From NCBI GenBank assembly GCA_030840415.1, contig JAVEEO010000317.1:1-10989 (forward strand): 10,989 bases of DNA. The letters run 5' to 3'. The notes under the pieces were generated by a model that did no database searches, was not told the DNA's origin, and saw nothing but the letters and a program-made list of their open reading frames with translations. The position numbers and the translations under genes were made by a program. Position 1 is the stretch's first letter. Every line of letters begins with the position of its first letter. This stretch comes from Pseudonocardiales bacterium (lineage in GTDB: Bacteria > Actinomycetota > Actinomycetes > Mycobacteriales > Jatrophihabitantaceae). Positions 1 to 6,284 of the stretch are shown one piece after another.

Positions 1-67
1 CTCGGCAAAGTTGGTGGTCCAGTACCCGAACGACAGCACGAAGCCCAGGCCCATCACGATGCCGATC
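1..67. repeat. 67-bp direct repeat, copy at the window edge
   Basis: Bases 1-67 are identical to 448-514 and diverge at the next base. The offset is 447 bp (149 codons), so both copies are read in the same frame of the symporter gene. The copy touches the window boundary, so its true length cannot be seen. Confidence 0.95.
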
Positions 68-1242
68 AGGATGCCGAGCACGGTGACGATCCGGCCGACC
101 TGCAGGTAGTAGCTGTCCCGGCGGCCCTTGACGACGTAGGTCTGCCAGATGTCGTAGGTGAACACGGTGTTGAACGAGCTGACGTTGGCGGCCATGCCTG
201 CCATGAACGCGGCGAGCAGGCCGGCCAGCGCGACCCCGAGCGTGCCGTTGGGCAGGAACCGGTTCATCAGCAGCGGGATCGCGTCGTTGTAGGTCAGCTC
301 GTCGGTCTTGCCGAGGTTGGGGATCAGCACCAGGGCGATCAGGCCGGGCAGGATGGTCAGCGCCGGAATGAAGATCTTCGGGAACGACCCGATCAGCGGG
401 GTGCGCTGGGCGGCGGAGAGATCTTTGGCCGACAGCGCCCGTTGCACCTCGGCAAAGTTGGTGGTCCAGTACCCGAACGACAGCACGAAGCCCAGGCCCA
501 TCACGATGCCGATCCAGTCGCCCAGCGGGTTGGTCCAGTGCCCGACGTTGGTGCCCGCCCAGGTCGAGAAGGAGTCCGGGCCCAGCGCGGTGTGGGTCAC
601 CTTCTCCTTCAGGCCGCTGTAGCCGCCGACGTCGTGCAGCCCGATGATCACCAGCGGTATCAGGCCGGCGACGATGACGAAGAACTGCAGCACCTCGTTG
701 TAAATGGCACCGGACAGCCCACCCAGGGTGATGTAGACCAGCACGAACAGCGCCGAGATCACGATCGAGAGCCAGATCGGCCAGCCGATCAGGGCGTTGA
801 TCACCAGCGCCAGGGCGTAGAGGTTGACCCCGGCGGTCAGCACCGCGGCGGCGGCGAAGCTGCCGGCGTTGAACAGGTGGGTGGCCGGGTTGAACCGCCG
901 CAGCAGGAACTCCGGAACCGTGCGCACCCGGGAGCCGTAGTAGAACGGCATCATCACGATGCCCAGGAACACCATCGCCGGCACGGCGCCGATCCAGTAG
1001 AAGTGCAGCGTCGACATGCCGTACTGGGCGCCGTTGGCCGCCATCCCGAGGATCTCGATCGCGCCCAGGTTGGCCGAGATGAAGGCCAGCCCGGTGACCC
1101 AGGCGGGCAGCGACCGGCCCGAGAGCAGGAAGTCCTCGCTGGTGGCGATCGCCCGCCTGGCCATCACCCCGATTCCCACGACCAGGGCGAAGTAGATCGC
1201 CAGGATCGTGTAGTCGAAGAGGTTCACGTCGAGTCGAAGCAT
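1..1242 (-). CDS. Sodium/solute symporter, SSS (SLC5/SGLT-like) family, 3' end missing
   Basis: Integral membrane transporter that probably takes up a small solute (sugar, amino acid or organic anion) with Na+; the substrate cannot be told. The start is ATG 1242-1240, with AGGAGG 1255-1250 seven to eight bases upstream. The 414 visible residues are mostly hydrophobic helices, the first at about residues 9-28. Family landmarks are SEDFLLSGRSLPAWVTG (35-51), RTVPEFLLRRFNP (107-119), the SSS signature-like ITLGGLSGAIYNEVLQFF (171-188), and a NVSSFNTVFTYDIW segment that matches the Na+-site helix of vSGLT-type proteins. The gene lies downstream of, and on the same strand as, the ligase gene, but 259 bp away with its own possible promoter. 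The last 22 visible residues (393-414) exactly repeat residues 244-265, where family members normally continue with a different helix, so the end of this reading may be an artefact. Family assignment is firm; the C-terminus and substrate are not. Confidence 0.9.
   Translation of the reverse strand, partial: MLRLDVNLFDYTILAIYFALVVGIGVMARRAIATSEDFLLSGRSLPAWVTGLAFISANLGAIEILGMAANGAQYGMSTLHFYWIGAVPAMVFLGIVMMPFYYGSRVRTVPEFLLRRFNPATHLFNAGSFAAAAVLTAGVNLYALALVINALIGWPIWLSIVISALFVLVYITLGGLSGAIYNEVLQFFVIVAGLIPLVIIGLHDVGGYSGLKEKVTHTALGPDSFSTWAGTNVGHWTNPLGDWIGIVMGLGFVLSFGYWTTNFAEVQRALSAKDLSAAQRTPLIGSFPKIFIPALTILPGLIALVLIPNLGKTDELTYNDAIPLLMNRFLPNGTLGVALAGLLAAFMAGMAANVSSFNTVFTYDIWQTYVVKGRRDSYYLQVGRIVTVLGILIGIVMGLGFVLSFGYWTTNFAE
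448..514. repeat. 67-bp direct repeat, internal copy
   Basis: Partner of the repeat at 1-67. This copy encodes residues 244-265 of the symporter, in the normal SSS context (the helix leading into TNFAEVQRAL), so it is the expected original copy. Confidence 0.95.
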
Positions 1243-1248
1243 GTGCCG

Positions 1249-1255
1249 ACCTCCT
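1249..1255 (-). promoter_or_regulatory. Ribosome binding site of the symporter gene
   Basis: The reverse complement reads AGGAGGT, a near-perfect Shine-Dalgarno sequence about six bases from ATG 1242-1240. It fixes the start. Confidence 0.8.
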
Positions 1256-1256
1256 A

Positions 1257-1280
1257 CGCGCCGCCGGTGCCGGCGGCGCG
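1257..1280. promoter_or_regulatory. Perfect palindrome (11-bp arms, 2-bp centre) abutting the symporter RBS
   Basis: CGCGCCGCCGG at 1257-1267 and its exact reverse complement at 1270-1280 are separated by TG. The palindrome ends one base from the Shine-Dalgarno sequence. It could be a protein operator or, in RNA, a very stable hairpin affecting ribosome access. The symmetry is seen directly; any function is inferred. Simple GC-rich composition raises the chance of coincidence. Confidence 0.45.
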
Positions 1281-1400
1281 GCCCAGCCCGGAACGGATCC
1301 GGGAGGCGTGGCAGGCAGTCCCGAACGGCCGGCCTGAACCGGCTCGCCGAATGCCGCGACAGCGCACCCGAACCAGGCTGCCGGTTTGAGCCCGCTTGCG

Positions 1401-1428
1401 AACCTACTCAGACCGCCGCTGTTTGCAA
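1401..1428 (-). promoter_or_regulatory. Possible promoter of the symporter gene
   Basis: On the minus strand TTGCAA (1428-1423) is followed after 16 bases by TAGGTT (1406-1401), which fits TANNNT. Transcription would start near 1394, leaving a 5' leader of about 150 nt that contains the 1257-1280 palindrome. The position just after the terminator-like hairpin of the upstream gene is sensible. Weak -35 match, so tentative. Confidence 0.3.
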
Positions 1429-1436
1429 GCAACGCA

Positions 1437-1486
1437 CAAACCGGGGCGGCCATGATCGGCTCCCCAAGCGGCGGTCGGCGCCCCGG
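1437..1486 (-). terminator. Terminator-like hairpin after the ligase gene
   Basis: CCGGGGCG (1441-1448) and CGCCCCGG (1479-1486) are perfect 8-bp arms around a 30-nt loop. Reading on the minus strand, the stem is followed by TTTG (1440-1437). It begins 16 bases past the ligase stop codon. The large loop and short T tract make it a weak intrinsic terminator candidate. Confidence 0.35.
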
Positions 1487-1501
1487 AGAAGTGGATCCGG
1501 C

Positions 1502-2980
1502 TCACTCCGGCCAGGTGTGCACCGGCTCGTTGCTGTGCATGTGCTCGGTGTAGCGGCCGAGCATCTCGCGCAGCGAGTCCCGCCGGTCCAGCGGGCGCTT
1601 GTCGTCGTCGATCCGGTGGAAGGCCTGGGTCTGCCACTCCGCACCGTTGACGTGGCTGGTGCAGCGCTGCTCGATGATGCCCAGCAGCCGGTCGCGCACC
1701 GCCGGGTCGACGCCCCAGCGGTCCAGGCCCTCGTAGGCCATCGGCAGCAGCCGGCGCAGCACCAGCTCGGTGGCCGGCACCTCGCCGAGCCCCGGCCAGT
1801 AGAGGTGGGCGTTGATGCCCTGCCGGGCACCGGCGTAGAAGTTGTCCTCGGCGGCGGCGAAGGACATCCTCGTCCAGACCGGCCGGTCCTCCTCGGCCAG
1901 TACCCGCAGCAGGCCGTAGTAGAACGCGCCGTTGGACAGGATGTCCACCACGGTCGGGCCGGCCGGCAGCACCCGGTTCTCCACTCGCAGGTGCGGCTTG
2001 CCGCGGTAGACGTCATAGACCGGCCGGTTCCAGCGGTAGACGGTGCCGTTGTGCATCCGCAGTTCCTGCAGTCGCGGGGTGTCGCCGCGGTCCAGCACCT
2101 CGGCCGGCTCCTCGGCCTCGCAGATCGGCAGCAGGGCCGGGAAGTAGGTGACGTTCTCCTCGAACTGGTCGAAGATCGAATTGATCCAGCGCTCGCCGAA
2201 CCAGACCCGGGGCCGGACGCCCTGCGACTTCAGCTCGGCCGGCCGGGTGTCGGTGGCCTGCTCGAACAGCGCGATCCGGGTCTCGCGCCAGAGCTCCTTG
2301 CCGAACAGGAACGGCGAGTTGGCCCCCAGCGCCAACTGGACGCCGGCGATGGCCTGGGCCGCGTTCCAGTTGGTGGCATAGGCCTGCGGGCTGACCTGCA
2401 GGTGGAACTGGACGCTGGTGCAGGCGGCCTCGGGGGCGATGGTGTCGGCGTAGGTGGACAGCCGCTCCGGCCCGTCGATGGCGATGTGCAGGTCCTCGCC
2501 GCGGGCGGCGAAGATCTGCTGGTTGAGCAGCGCGTAGCGGGCGTTGGCGCTCAGCGCCTCCGAGGTCAGGTCGGCCGCGGTCAGCGTCGGCAGGATGCCG
2601 ATCATCACGATGTGCGCGCCCTGGCTGCGCGAGCGCTCCTCGGCATCGTTGAGGCTGGCCCGCAGCGCCTTCTCCAGCTCCTGCATCGAGGTGCCGGCCA
2701 GCTCGCGCGGCGGAACGTTGATCTCGATGTTGAACTGGCCGAGCTCGGTCTGGAAGTCGGGGTTGGCGATCGCCTGCAGCACTGCCGCGTTGCGCATCGC
2801 CGGATCGTGGCCGGCTCCGATCAGGTTGAATTCGATCTCCAGGCCGGTCATCGGCCGCTCGAAGTCGAACTTCGACTCGGTCAGCATCCGGGCGAAGACG
2901 TCCAGGCAGCGCCGGACCTTCTCGCGGTAGGCCTGCCGGTCCTGCCGGGTGAATTCCACGCTGTCGACGTCGTCACCCAT
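1502..2980 (-). CDS. Glutamate-cysteine ligase-like protein (GCS2 family carboxylate-amine ligase)
   Basis: A 492-residue soluble protein. GCS2-family enzymes use ATP to join the gamma-carboxyl of glutamate (or another acid) to an amine, classically cysteine. Visible hallmarks are GLEIEFNLIG (46-55) and QFNIEINVPPREL (82-94), with the metal-binding glutamates, then SVQFHLQVSP (189-198), GANSPFLFGKELWRETR (219-235) and LRVENRVLPAGPTVVD (331-346). I chose ATG 2980-2978 because AGGAGG (2994-2989) stands eight bases before it; an upstream GTG at 2989 overlaps that Shine-Dalgarno sequence and would add only three residues. The protein is longer than EgtA-type ligases (about 430 residues), and the substrate is not assured. 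It diverges from an esterase/esterase/ATP-grasp operon with a shared 160-bp control region, which suggests a joint pathway rather than simple thiol synthesis. Family sure; glutamate and cysteine as substrates only presumed. Confidence 0.88.
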   Translation of the reverse strand: MGDDVDSVEFTRQDRQAYREKVRRCLDVFARMLTESKFDFERPMTGLEIEFNLIGAGHDPAMRNAAVLQAIANPDFQTELGQFNIEINVPPRELAGTSMQELEKALRASLNDAEERSRSQGAHIVMIGILPTLTAADLTSEALSANARYALLNQQIFAARGEDLHIAIDGPERLSTYADTIAPEAACTSVQFHLQVSPQAYATNWNAAQAIAGVQLALGANSPFLFGKELWRETRIALFEQATDTRPAELKSQGVRPRVWFGERWINSIFDQFEENVTYFPALLPICEAEEPAEVLDRGDTPRLQELRMHNGTVYRWNRPVYDVYRGKPHLRVENRVLPAGPTVVDILSNGAFYYGLLRVLAEEDRPVWTRMSFAAAEDNFYAGARQGINAHLYWPGLGEVPATELVLRRLLPMAYEGLDRWGVDPAVRDRLLGIIEQRCTSHVNGAEWQTQAFHRIDDDKRPLDRRDSLREMLGRYTEHMHSNEPVHTWPE

Positions 2981-2987
2981 CCGAGGC

Positions 2988-2994
2988 ACCTCCT
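2988..2994 (-). promoter_or_regulatory. Ribosome binding site deciding the ligase start
   Basis: The reverse complement reads AGGAGGT, eight bases from ATG 2980. It overlaps the alternative GTG at 2989-2987, which excludes that GTG as the main start. Confidence 0.8.
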
Positions 2995-3054
2995 GCTCGT
3001 CGAACCCGACTGGAAACCAGCTCGCCCCCAGCTTGGCAGAGTTCGCCGCTCGAG

Positions 3055-3082
3055 GTCGAGGCCGGTGAGTCGAGGCCGGTGA
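3055..3082. repeat. Tandem 14-bp direct repeat in the divergent promoter region
   Basis: GTCGAGGCCGGTGA occurs twice without spacing (3055-3068 and 3069-3082), and the match continues two bases into a third unit (GT at 3083-3084). It lies midway between the divergent ligase and esterase genes and touches the palindrome at 3083-3099. A pair of half-sites for a regulator is likely; a small replication-slippage duplication is the alternative. Confidence 0.55.
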
Positions 3083-3099
3083 GTGGTGCCCGGCACCAC
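3083..3099. promoter_or_regulatory. 17-bp perfect palindrome, candidate operator of the divergent promoters
   Basis: GTGGTGCCCGGCACCAC has 8-bp arms around one central base. Relative to the predicted transcription start at 3142 it covers about -59 to -43, a place typical of activator or repressor sites. It abuts the tandem repeat at 3055-3082. The regulator is not encoded in this window. Confidence 0.5.
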
Positions 3100-3129
3100 C
3101 ATGGCGAAGCGCGGCCGGCCCGGCGCCGC

Positions 3130-3135
3130 TAGGGT
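3130..3135 (+). promoter_or_regulatory. -10 element for a leaderless esterase operon mRNA
   Basis: TAGGGT fits TANNNT and ends six bases before GTG 3142, so the predicted transcript starts at the start codon. No good Shine-Dalgarno sequence or -35 element is visible, which fits a leaderless, possibly activator-dependent promoter. Confidence 0.45.
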
Positions 3136-3141
3136 TCTGCG

Positions 3142-4230
3142 GTGATGACCGCCACTGCCCCCGCCACCCCCGCTGCCGGCCCGGCCGTCGACGCCCTGGG
3201 CGTCACGCTGCGCCTGCAGGACCGGCATGCCCGGCTGCGTGGGGTCCGGCTGTCCCAGGACCTGCGCATTCCGGGGGACCAGCTGGACTTCGGCTACCGC
3301 CGCGGCTGGTGGAGCCTGCGGGTGCCCCGCCCGGCGGTGGACCGGATGGAGTATTTGCTGGAACTGCGCCACCACAACGAGGGATGCGAGACGATCCTCG
3401 ACCCGGGCAACCCGCTGCGGGTGCCGGGTGCCTTCGGCGACAAGTCGGTGATCGAGTTCCCCGGCTATCGCCGGCCGGACTGGCTGGAGCGGCCGGTCGC
3501 ACCGGCGACGGAGACGGACCTCGCGATCGGCAGCCGCGAGCTCGGCAGCACCATCCGCGGCCGGTTGTGGTCGGCCGGGGCCCTGGCGGCCGACGAGCCG
3601 GCGCCCCTGCTGATCGTCCACGACGGGCCGGAGATGGCTTCACTGGCCGGGCTGACCCAGTTCGCCGGGGCGCTGATCCTCACCGGCCAGCTGCCGCCGC
3701 TGCGGATGGCGATGCTGGCACCGGGGGATCGCAACCGGTGGTACGCGGTGAACCCGGCCTACGCCCGCGCGCTGACCGGCGAGGTGCTGCCGGCGCTGGC
3801 CGAGCAGGCGCCCAGCAGCGTCCGGATCGGTGCCGGCGCCAGCCTCGGCGCGCTGGCGATGCTGCACGCGCACCGGATGTCCTCGACCGGGGAGCGCGCA
3901 TTCGACGGGCTGTTCCTGCAGTCCGGCAGTTTCTTCGATCCCACCCTGGACGCCCACGAGCGGCGCTTCGCCCGGTTCGGACCGGTCACCAGGTTCGTCG
4001 GCGAGGTCGTGCAGGCGGTGGCCGACCCGCACCCCGTCCCGGTGGGCATGACCTGCGGGACGATCGAGGAGAACCTGGCCAACAACCAGGCGATGGCCGC
4101 GGCGCTGGGCCGGCTCGGCTACCAGGTGGAGTTCACCGAGGTGCGCGACGTGCACAACTACACCGCCTGGCGCGATGCCTTCGACCTCCGGCTGGTCGGG
4201 CTGATCCGGACGGTGGTGGCCGGCGGATGA
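3142..4230 (+). CDS. Enterochelin-esterase-like alpha/beta hydrolase (esterase D / Fes-like family)
   Basis: A serine hydrolase of 362 residues, probably cytoplasmic (no signal peptide). Residues about 20-115 resemble the N-terminal E-set-like domain of Fes/IroD esterases (WWSLRVPRPAV, 56-66; LRHHNEGCETILDPGNP, 75-91). The rest is the hydrolase fold, with nucleophile elbow GASLG (Ser234), a likely acid in CGTIEEN (305-311) and the catalytic His338 in DVHNYTAW. Known relatives cut trilactone siderophores or other esters, but no siderophore genes are nearby. First gene of a plus-strand operon; its stop TGA overlaps the next ATG (ATGA). The start is GTG 3142, or ATG 3145 one codon later; a -10 element six bases upstream favours leaderless translation from 3142. 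The partnership with two ATP-dependent ligases suggests it hydrolyses, or transfers, a product or precursor of that pathway. Family likely, substrate unknown. Confidence 0.85.
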   Translation: MMTATAPATPAAGPAVDALGVTLRLQDRHARLRGVRLSQDLRIPGDQLDFGYRRGWWSLRVPRPAVDRMEYLLELRHHNEGCETILDPGNPLRVPGAFGDKSVIEFPGYRRPDWLERPVAPATETDLAIGSRELGSTIRGRLWSAGALAADEPAPLLIVHDGPEMASLAGLTQFAGALILTGQLPPLRMAMLAPGDRNRWYAVNPAYARALTGEVLPALAEQAPSSVRIGAGASLGALAMLHAHRMSSTGERAFDGLFLQSGSFFDPTLDAHERRFARFGPVTRFVGEVVQAVADPHPVPVGMTCGTIEENLANNQAMAAALGRLGYQVEFTEVRDVHNYTAWRDAFDLRLVGLIRTVVAGG

Positions 4231-4967
4231 AGCGGCACGAGCAGTACCTGGCCGGAGCGGAGTTCGGCGGCTCGGTGGTGGTGCACGGCCACTACGGCCG
4301 TCCGGTGCTGGTGTTCCCGTCCGAGCAGGGCCGGGCCCAGGACTTCGAGAACAACGGGATGACCGGCGCGGTGGCCGACCTGGTCGAGGCCGGCCGGGTG
4401 AAGTTCTACTGCGTGGACAGCGCCGATGCCCACACCTGGTCCGACAACGCCCTGCCGACCGAGGAGCGGGCCCGGCGGCACGGCAGCTACGAGTCCTGGG
4501 TGCTGGACCAGGTGGTGCCGTGGATGTCGGGCGACGCCGGCGGTGCCACGGAGTTCGCAACGCTGGGCTGCAGCCTGGGCGCCTACCACGCCGCCAACTT
4601 CGCGCTCAAGCGCGCCGATCTCTTTCCGCTGGCGCTGTGCCTGTCCGGCAACTACGACCCGATCAGCTGGCGGCCCTGGGGCGAGATCGGCGAGCAGACC
4701 TACTTCAACAACCCGATGGCCTACGTCGCCAACCTCGACGGCGACCACCTGGACTGGCTGCGTGGCCGGGTCAACCTGCTGCTGGTGGTCGGCCAGGGCG
4801 CCTGGGAGGTGCACCCCACCCGGTCGCTGCCCAGTACCCAGGCCTTCGCCGCGCTGCTGGCCGCCAAGGGCATCCGGCACGAGCTGGACCTGTGGGGTTA
4901 CGACGTACCGCACGACTGGAGTTCCTGGCGCGCCCAGCTGGCCCATCACCTGCCCCGATTCTGCTGA
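4227..4967 (+). CDS. COG4947-like esterase, alpha/beta hydrolase fold
   Basis: A 246-residue serine hydrolase without a signal peptide. The nucleophile elbow is GCSLG (Ser116), the probable catalytic histidine is His229 in YDVPHDWSSW, and the acid may be in GQGAWEVHPTRSL (189-201). The N-terminal part HGHYGRPVLVFPSEQGR (20-36) and the YCVDSADAHTW segment (61-71) are like the family often annotated as uncharacterised esterase COG4947. The start ATG 4227 overlaps the previous stop (ATGA), so translation is coupled; the open frame runs much farther upstream, but that part is antisense-like shadow of the first esterase. It is smaller than its neighbour and lacks the N-terminal E-set-like domain, so the two are not a recent duplication. 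It could be an acyl- or peptidyl-transferase rather than a hydrolase. Fold confident, role unknown. Confidence 0.85.
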   Translation: MKRHEQYLAGAEFGGSVVVHGHYGRPVLVFPSEQGRAQDFENNGMTGAVADLVEAGRVKFYCVDSADAHTWSDNALPTEERARRHGSYESWVLDQVVPWMSGDAGGATEFATLGCSLGAYHAANFALKRADLFPLALCLSGNYDPISWRPWGEIGEQTYFNNPMAYVANLDGDHLDWLRGRVNLLLVVGQGAWEVHPTRSLPSTQAFAALLAAKGIRHELDLWGYDVPHDWSSWRAQLAHHLPRFC

Positions 4968-4999
4968 ATTCCGATGCTGCCGAGGAGCATGATCAACCG

Positions 5000-6244
5000 A
5001 TGACGGAGACGACGCATCTGCTGGGCCTGCTGCTGGGCACCGAGGAGGACTGGCCGACCGCGTTCGAGTCGATCGTGCGCCGGCTGGGCTCGGTGGGCAC
5101 CGGCGAGAACGCCGAGCACCTGCACCACTTCGACGTCGAGCGGGTCACCATCGAGCCCTTCGACCTGCGCTACAAGCCGCGCTACGACCTGGTGATCGAC
5201 CGGCTGGCCTACTGGTACTACGTCCCGCGCGAGTGGCTGAAGAAGGCCGCGCTGATGGACGACGTCTACCTGCTCAACAGCCCGTTCACCTTCCAGAGCA
5301 TGGAGAAGCACGCCGCCTACTGCGCGATGATGCGGCTGGGCCTCAAGGTTCCCGATACCGTCCTGGTGCCGTACAAGAACCCGCCCGAGCACGCCAAGTA
5401 CGCCTACACCGCCGCCCGGTACAACCAGCCCTTTGACCTCGACGTGATAGCCGAGAACATCGGCTACCCGATGTTCATGAAGCCCTACGACGGCGGCGCC
5501 TGGGTGGGGGTGAGCCAGATCCGCAACCGCGAGCAGTTGCACCAGGCCTACGACGAGTCCGGCCAGCGATTGATGCACCTCCAGAAGGCGGTCGCCGGCT
5601 ACGACGTCTTCGCCCGCAGCCTGTCCATCGGTGCCGAGACGATGGTGATGAACTTCGACCCGGACCAGCCGATGCATGCCCGCTACTCGATCAGCCACAA
5701 CTTTCTCGACGCCGGCACCGGCGACGAGGTGGTCACCATCGGCCGGCTGGTCAACGCCTTCTTCCGCTGGGAGTTCAACTCCTGCGAGACGCTGATCAAG
5801 GACGGCGAGGTCTATCCGATCGACTACGCCAACGCCTGCCCGGACGTCGCGCTGACCAGCCTGCACTACTACTTCCCGTGGGCGATGAAGGCGCTGGTGC
5901 GGTGGGCGGTGTTCTGCACCGTCACCGGCCGCAAGCCCCGCTACGACCTGGACACCCGGCGGTACTTCGACATCGCCGACCGGCAGGAGTTGTCGTACGA
6001 GGAGAAGTTGGCCTCCTACCGTCAGCTGGCCGACGACTACTTCGACGTCGAGCGCTACCAGGAGTTCTGTGCCAGCAGGCTGGCCAATCTCGACGAGGTG
6101 GTGCAGGAGTGGGTGGCCGGCCCGGACTTCGACCGGCTGCTGGTCGACACCGTCCGCTCGACCTTCCCGGCCCACGAGCACGACCACTTCATCCAGCACT
6201 ACCGCGGCCTGCTCGGCGCCTGGGTGCACGACCAGCAAGGCTGA
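5000..6244 (+). CDS. ATP-grasp domain ligase (RimK/D-Ala-D-Ala-ligase-like fold), unknown substrate
   Basis: A 414-residue soluble protein. Residues about 60-120 form a pre-ATP-grasp region (YDLVIDRLAYWY; LLNSPFTFQSMEKHAAYCAM; LGLKVPDT). The ATP-binding core has YPMFMKPYDGGAWVGV (156-171), with Lys161 and a glycine-rich loop. YPIDYANACPD (272-282) has the acidic and asparagine residues expected for Mg-ATP. ATP-grasp enzymes form an acyl-phosphate and join it to an amine or thiol. Residues from about 290 form a helical, acidic C-terminal extension that I do not recognise. Third gene of the operon, 32 bp after the COG4947-like esterase. The Shine-Dalgarno GAGGAG (4982-4987) is 12 bases from ATG 5000, unusually far, and a four-codon ORF (4989-5003) sits between, its stop overlapping the start. 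With the divergent GCS2-like ligase, the locus has two unrelated amide-forming enzymes. Confidence 0.87.
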   Translation: MTETTHLLGLLLGTEEDWPTAFESIVRRLGSVGTGENAEHLHHFDVERVTIEPFDLRYKPRYDLVIDRLAYWYYVPREWLKKAALMDDVYLLNSPFTFQSMEKHAAYCAMMRLGLKVPDTVLVPYKNPPEHAKYAYTAARYNQPFDLDVIAENIGYPMFMKPYDGGAWVGVSQIRNREQLHQAYDESGQRLMHLQKAVAGYDVFARSLSIGAETMVMNFDPDQPMHARYSISHNFLDAGTGDEVVTIGRLVNAFFRWEFNSCETLIKDGEVYPIDYANACPDVALTSLHYYFPWAMKALVRWAVFCTVTGRKPRYDLDTRRYFDIADRQELSYEEKLASYRQLADDYFDVERYQEFCASRLANLDEVVQEWVAGPDFDRLLVDTVRSTFPAHEHDHFIQHYRGLLGAWVHDQQG

Positions 6245-6272
6245 GGTCGAACACCGGGAGTCAGGCCCCGCC

Positions 6273-6278
6273 TAGGAT
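6273..6278 (+). promoter_or_regulatory. -10 element for a leaderless reductase mRNA
   Basis: TAGGAT lies six bases before ATG 6285, and no Shine-Dalgarno sequence is present. This places the transcription start on the A of the start codon. A clear -35 is not visible. Confidence 0.5.
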
Positions 6279-6284
6279 CGAGCG

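Noticed and set aside
442..3082. Long plus-strand open frames (442-1389 and 1241-3082) across the symporter and ligase genes
   Set aside because: They are antisense to genes with clear families; their products are low-complexity, rich in Arg, Gly, His, Gln or Val, and have no recognisable domain.
3309..4226. Upstream extension of the second esterase frame to 3309
   Set aside because: It overlaps the first esterase in another frame and encodes Arg/Gly/Ala/Pro-rich noise; the ATGA overlap at 4227 marks the real start.
4946..6238. A 430-residue minus-strand frame opposite the ATP-grasp gene
   Set aside because: Val/Gly/His/Gln-rich shadow with no domain, against a plus-strand gene with ATP-grasp motifs.
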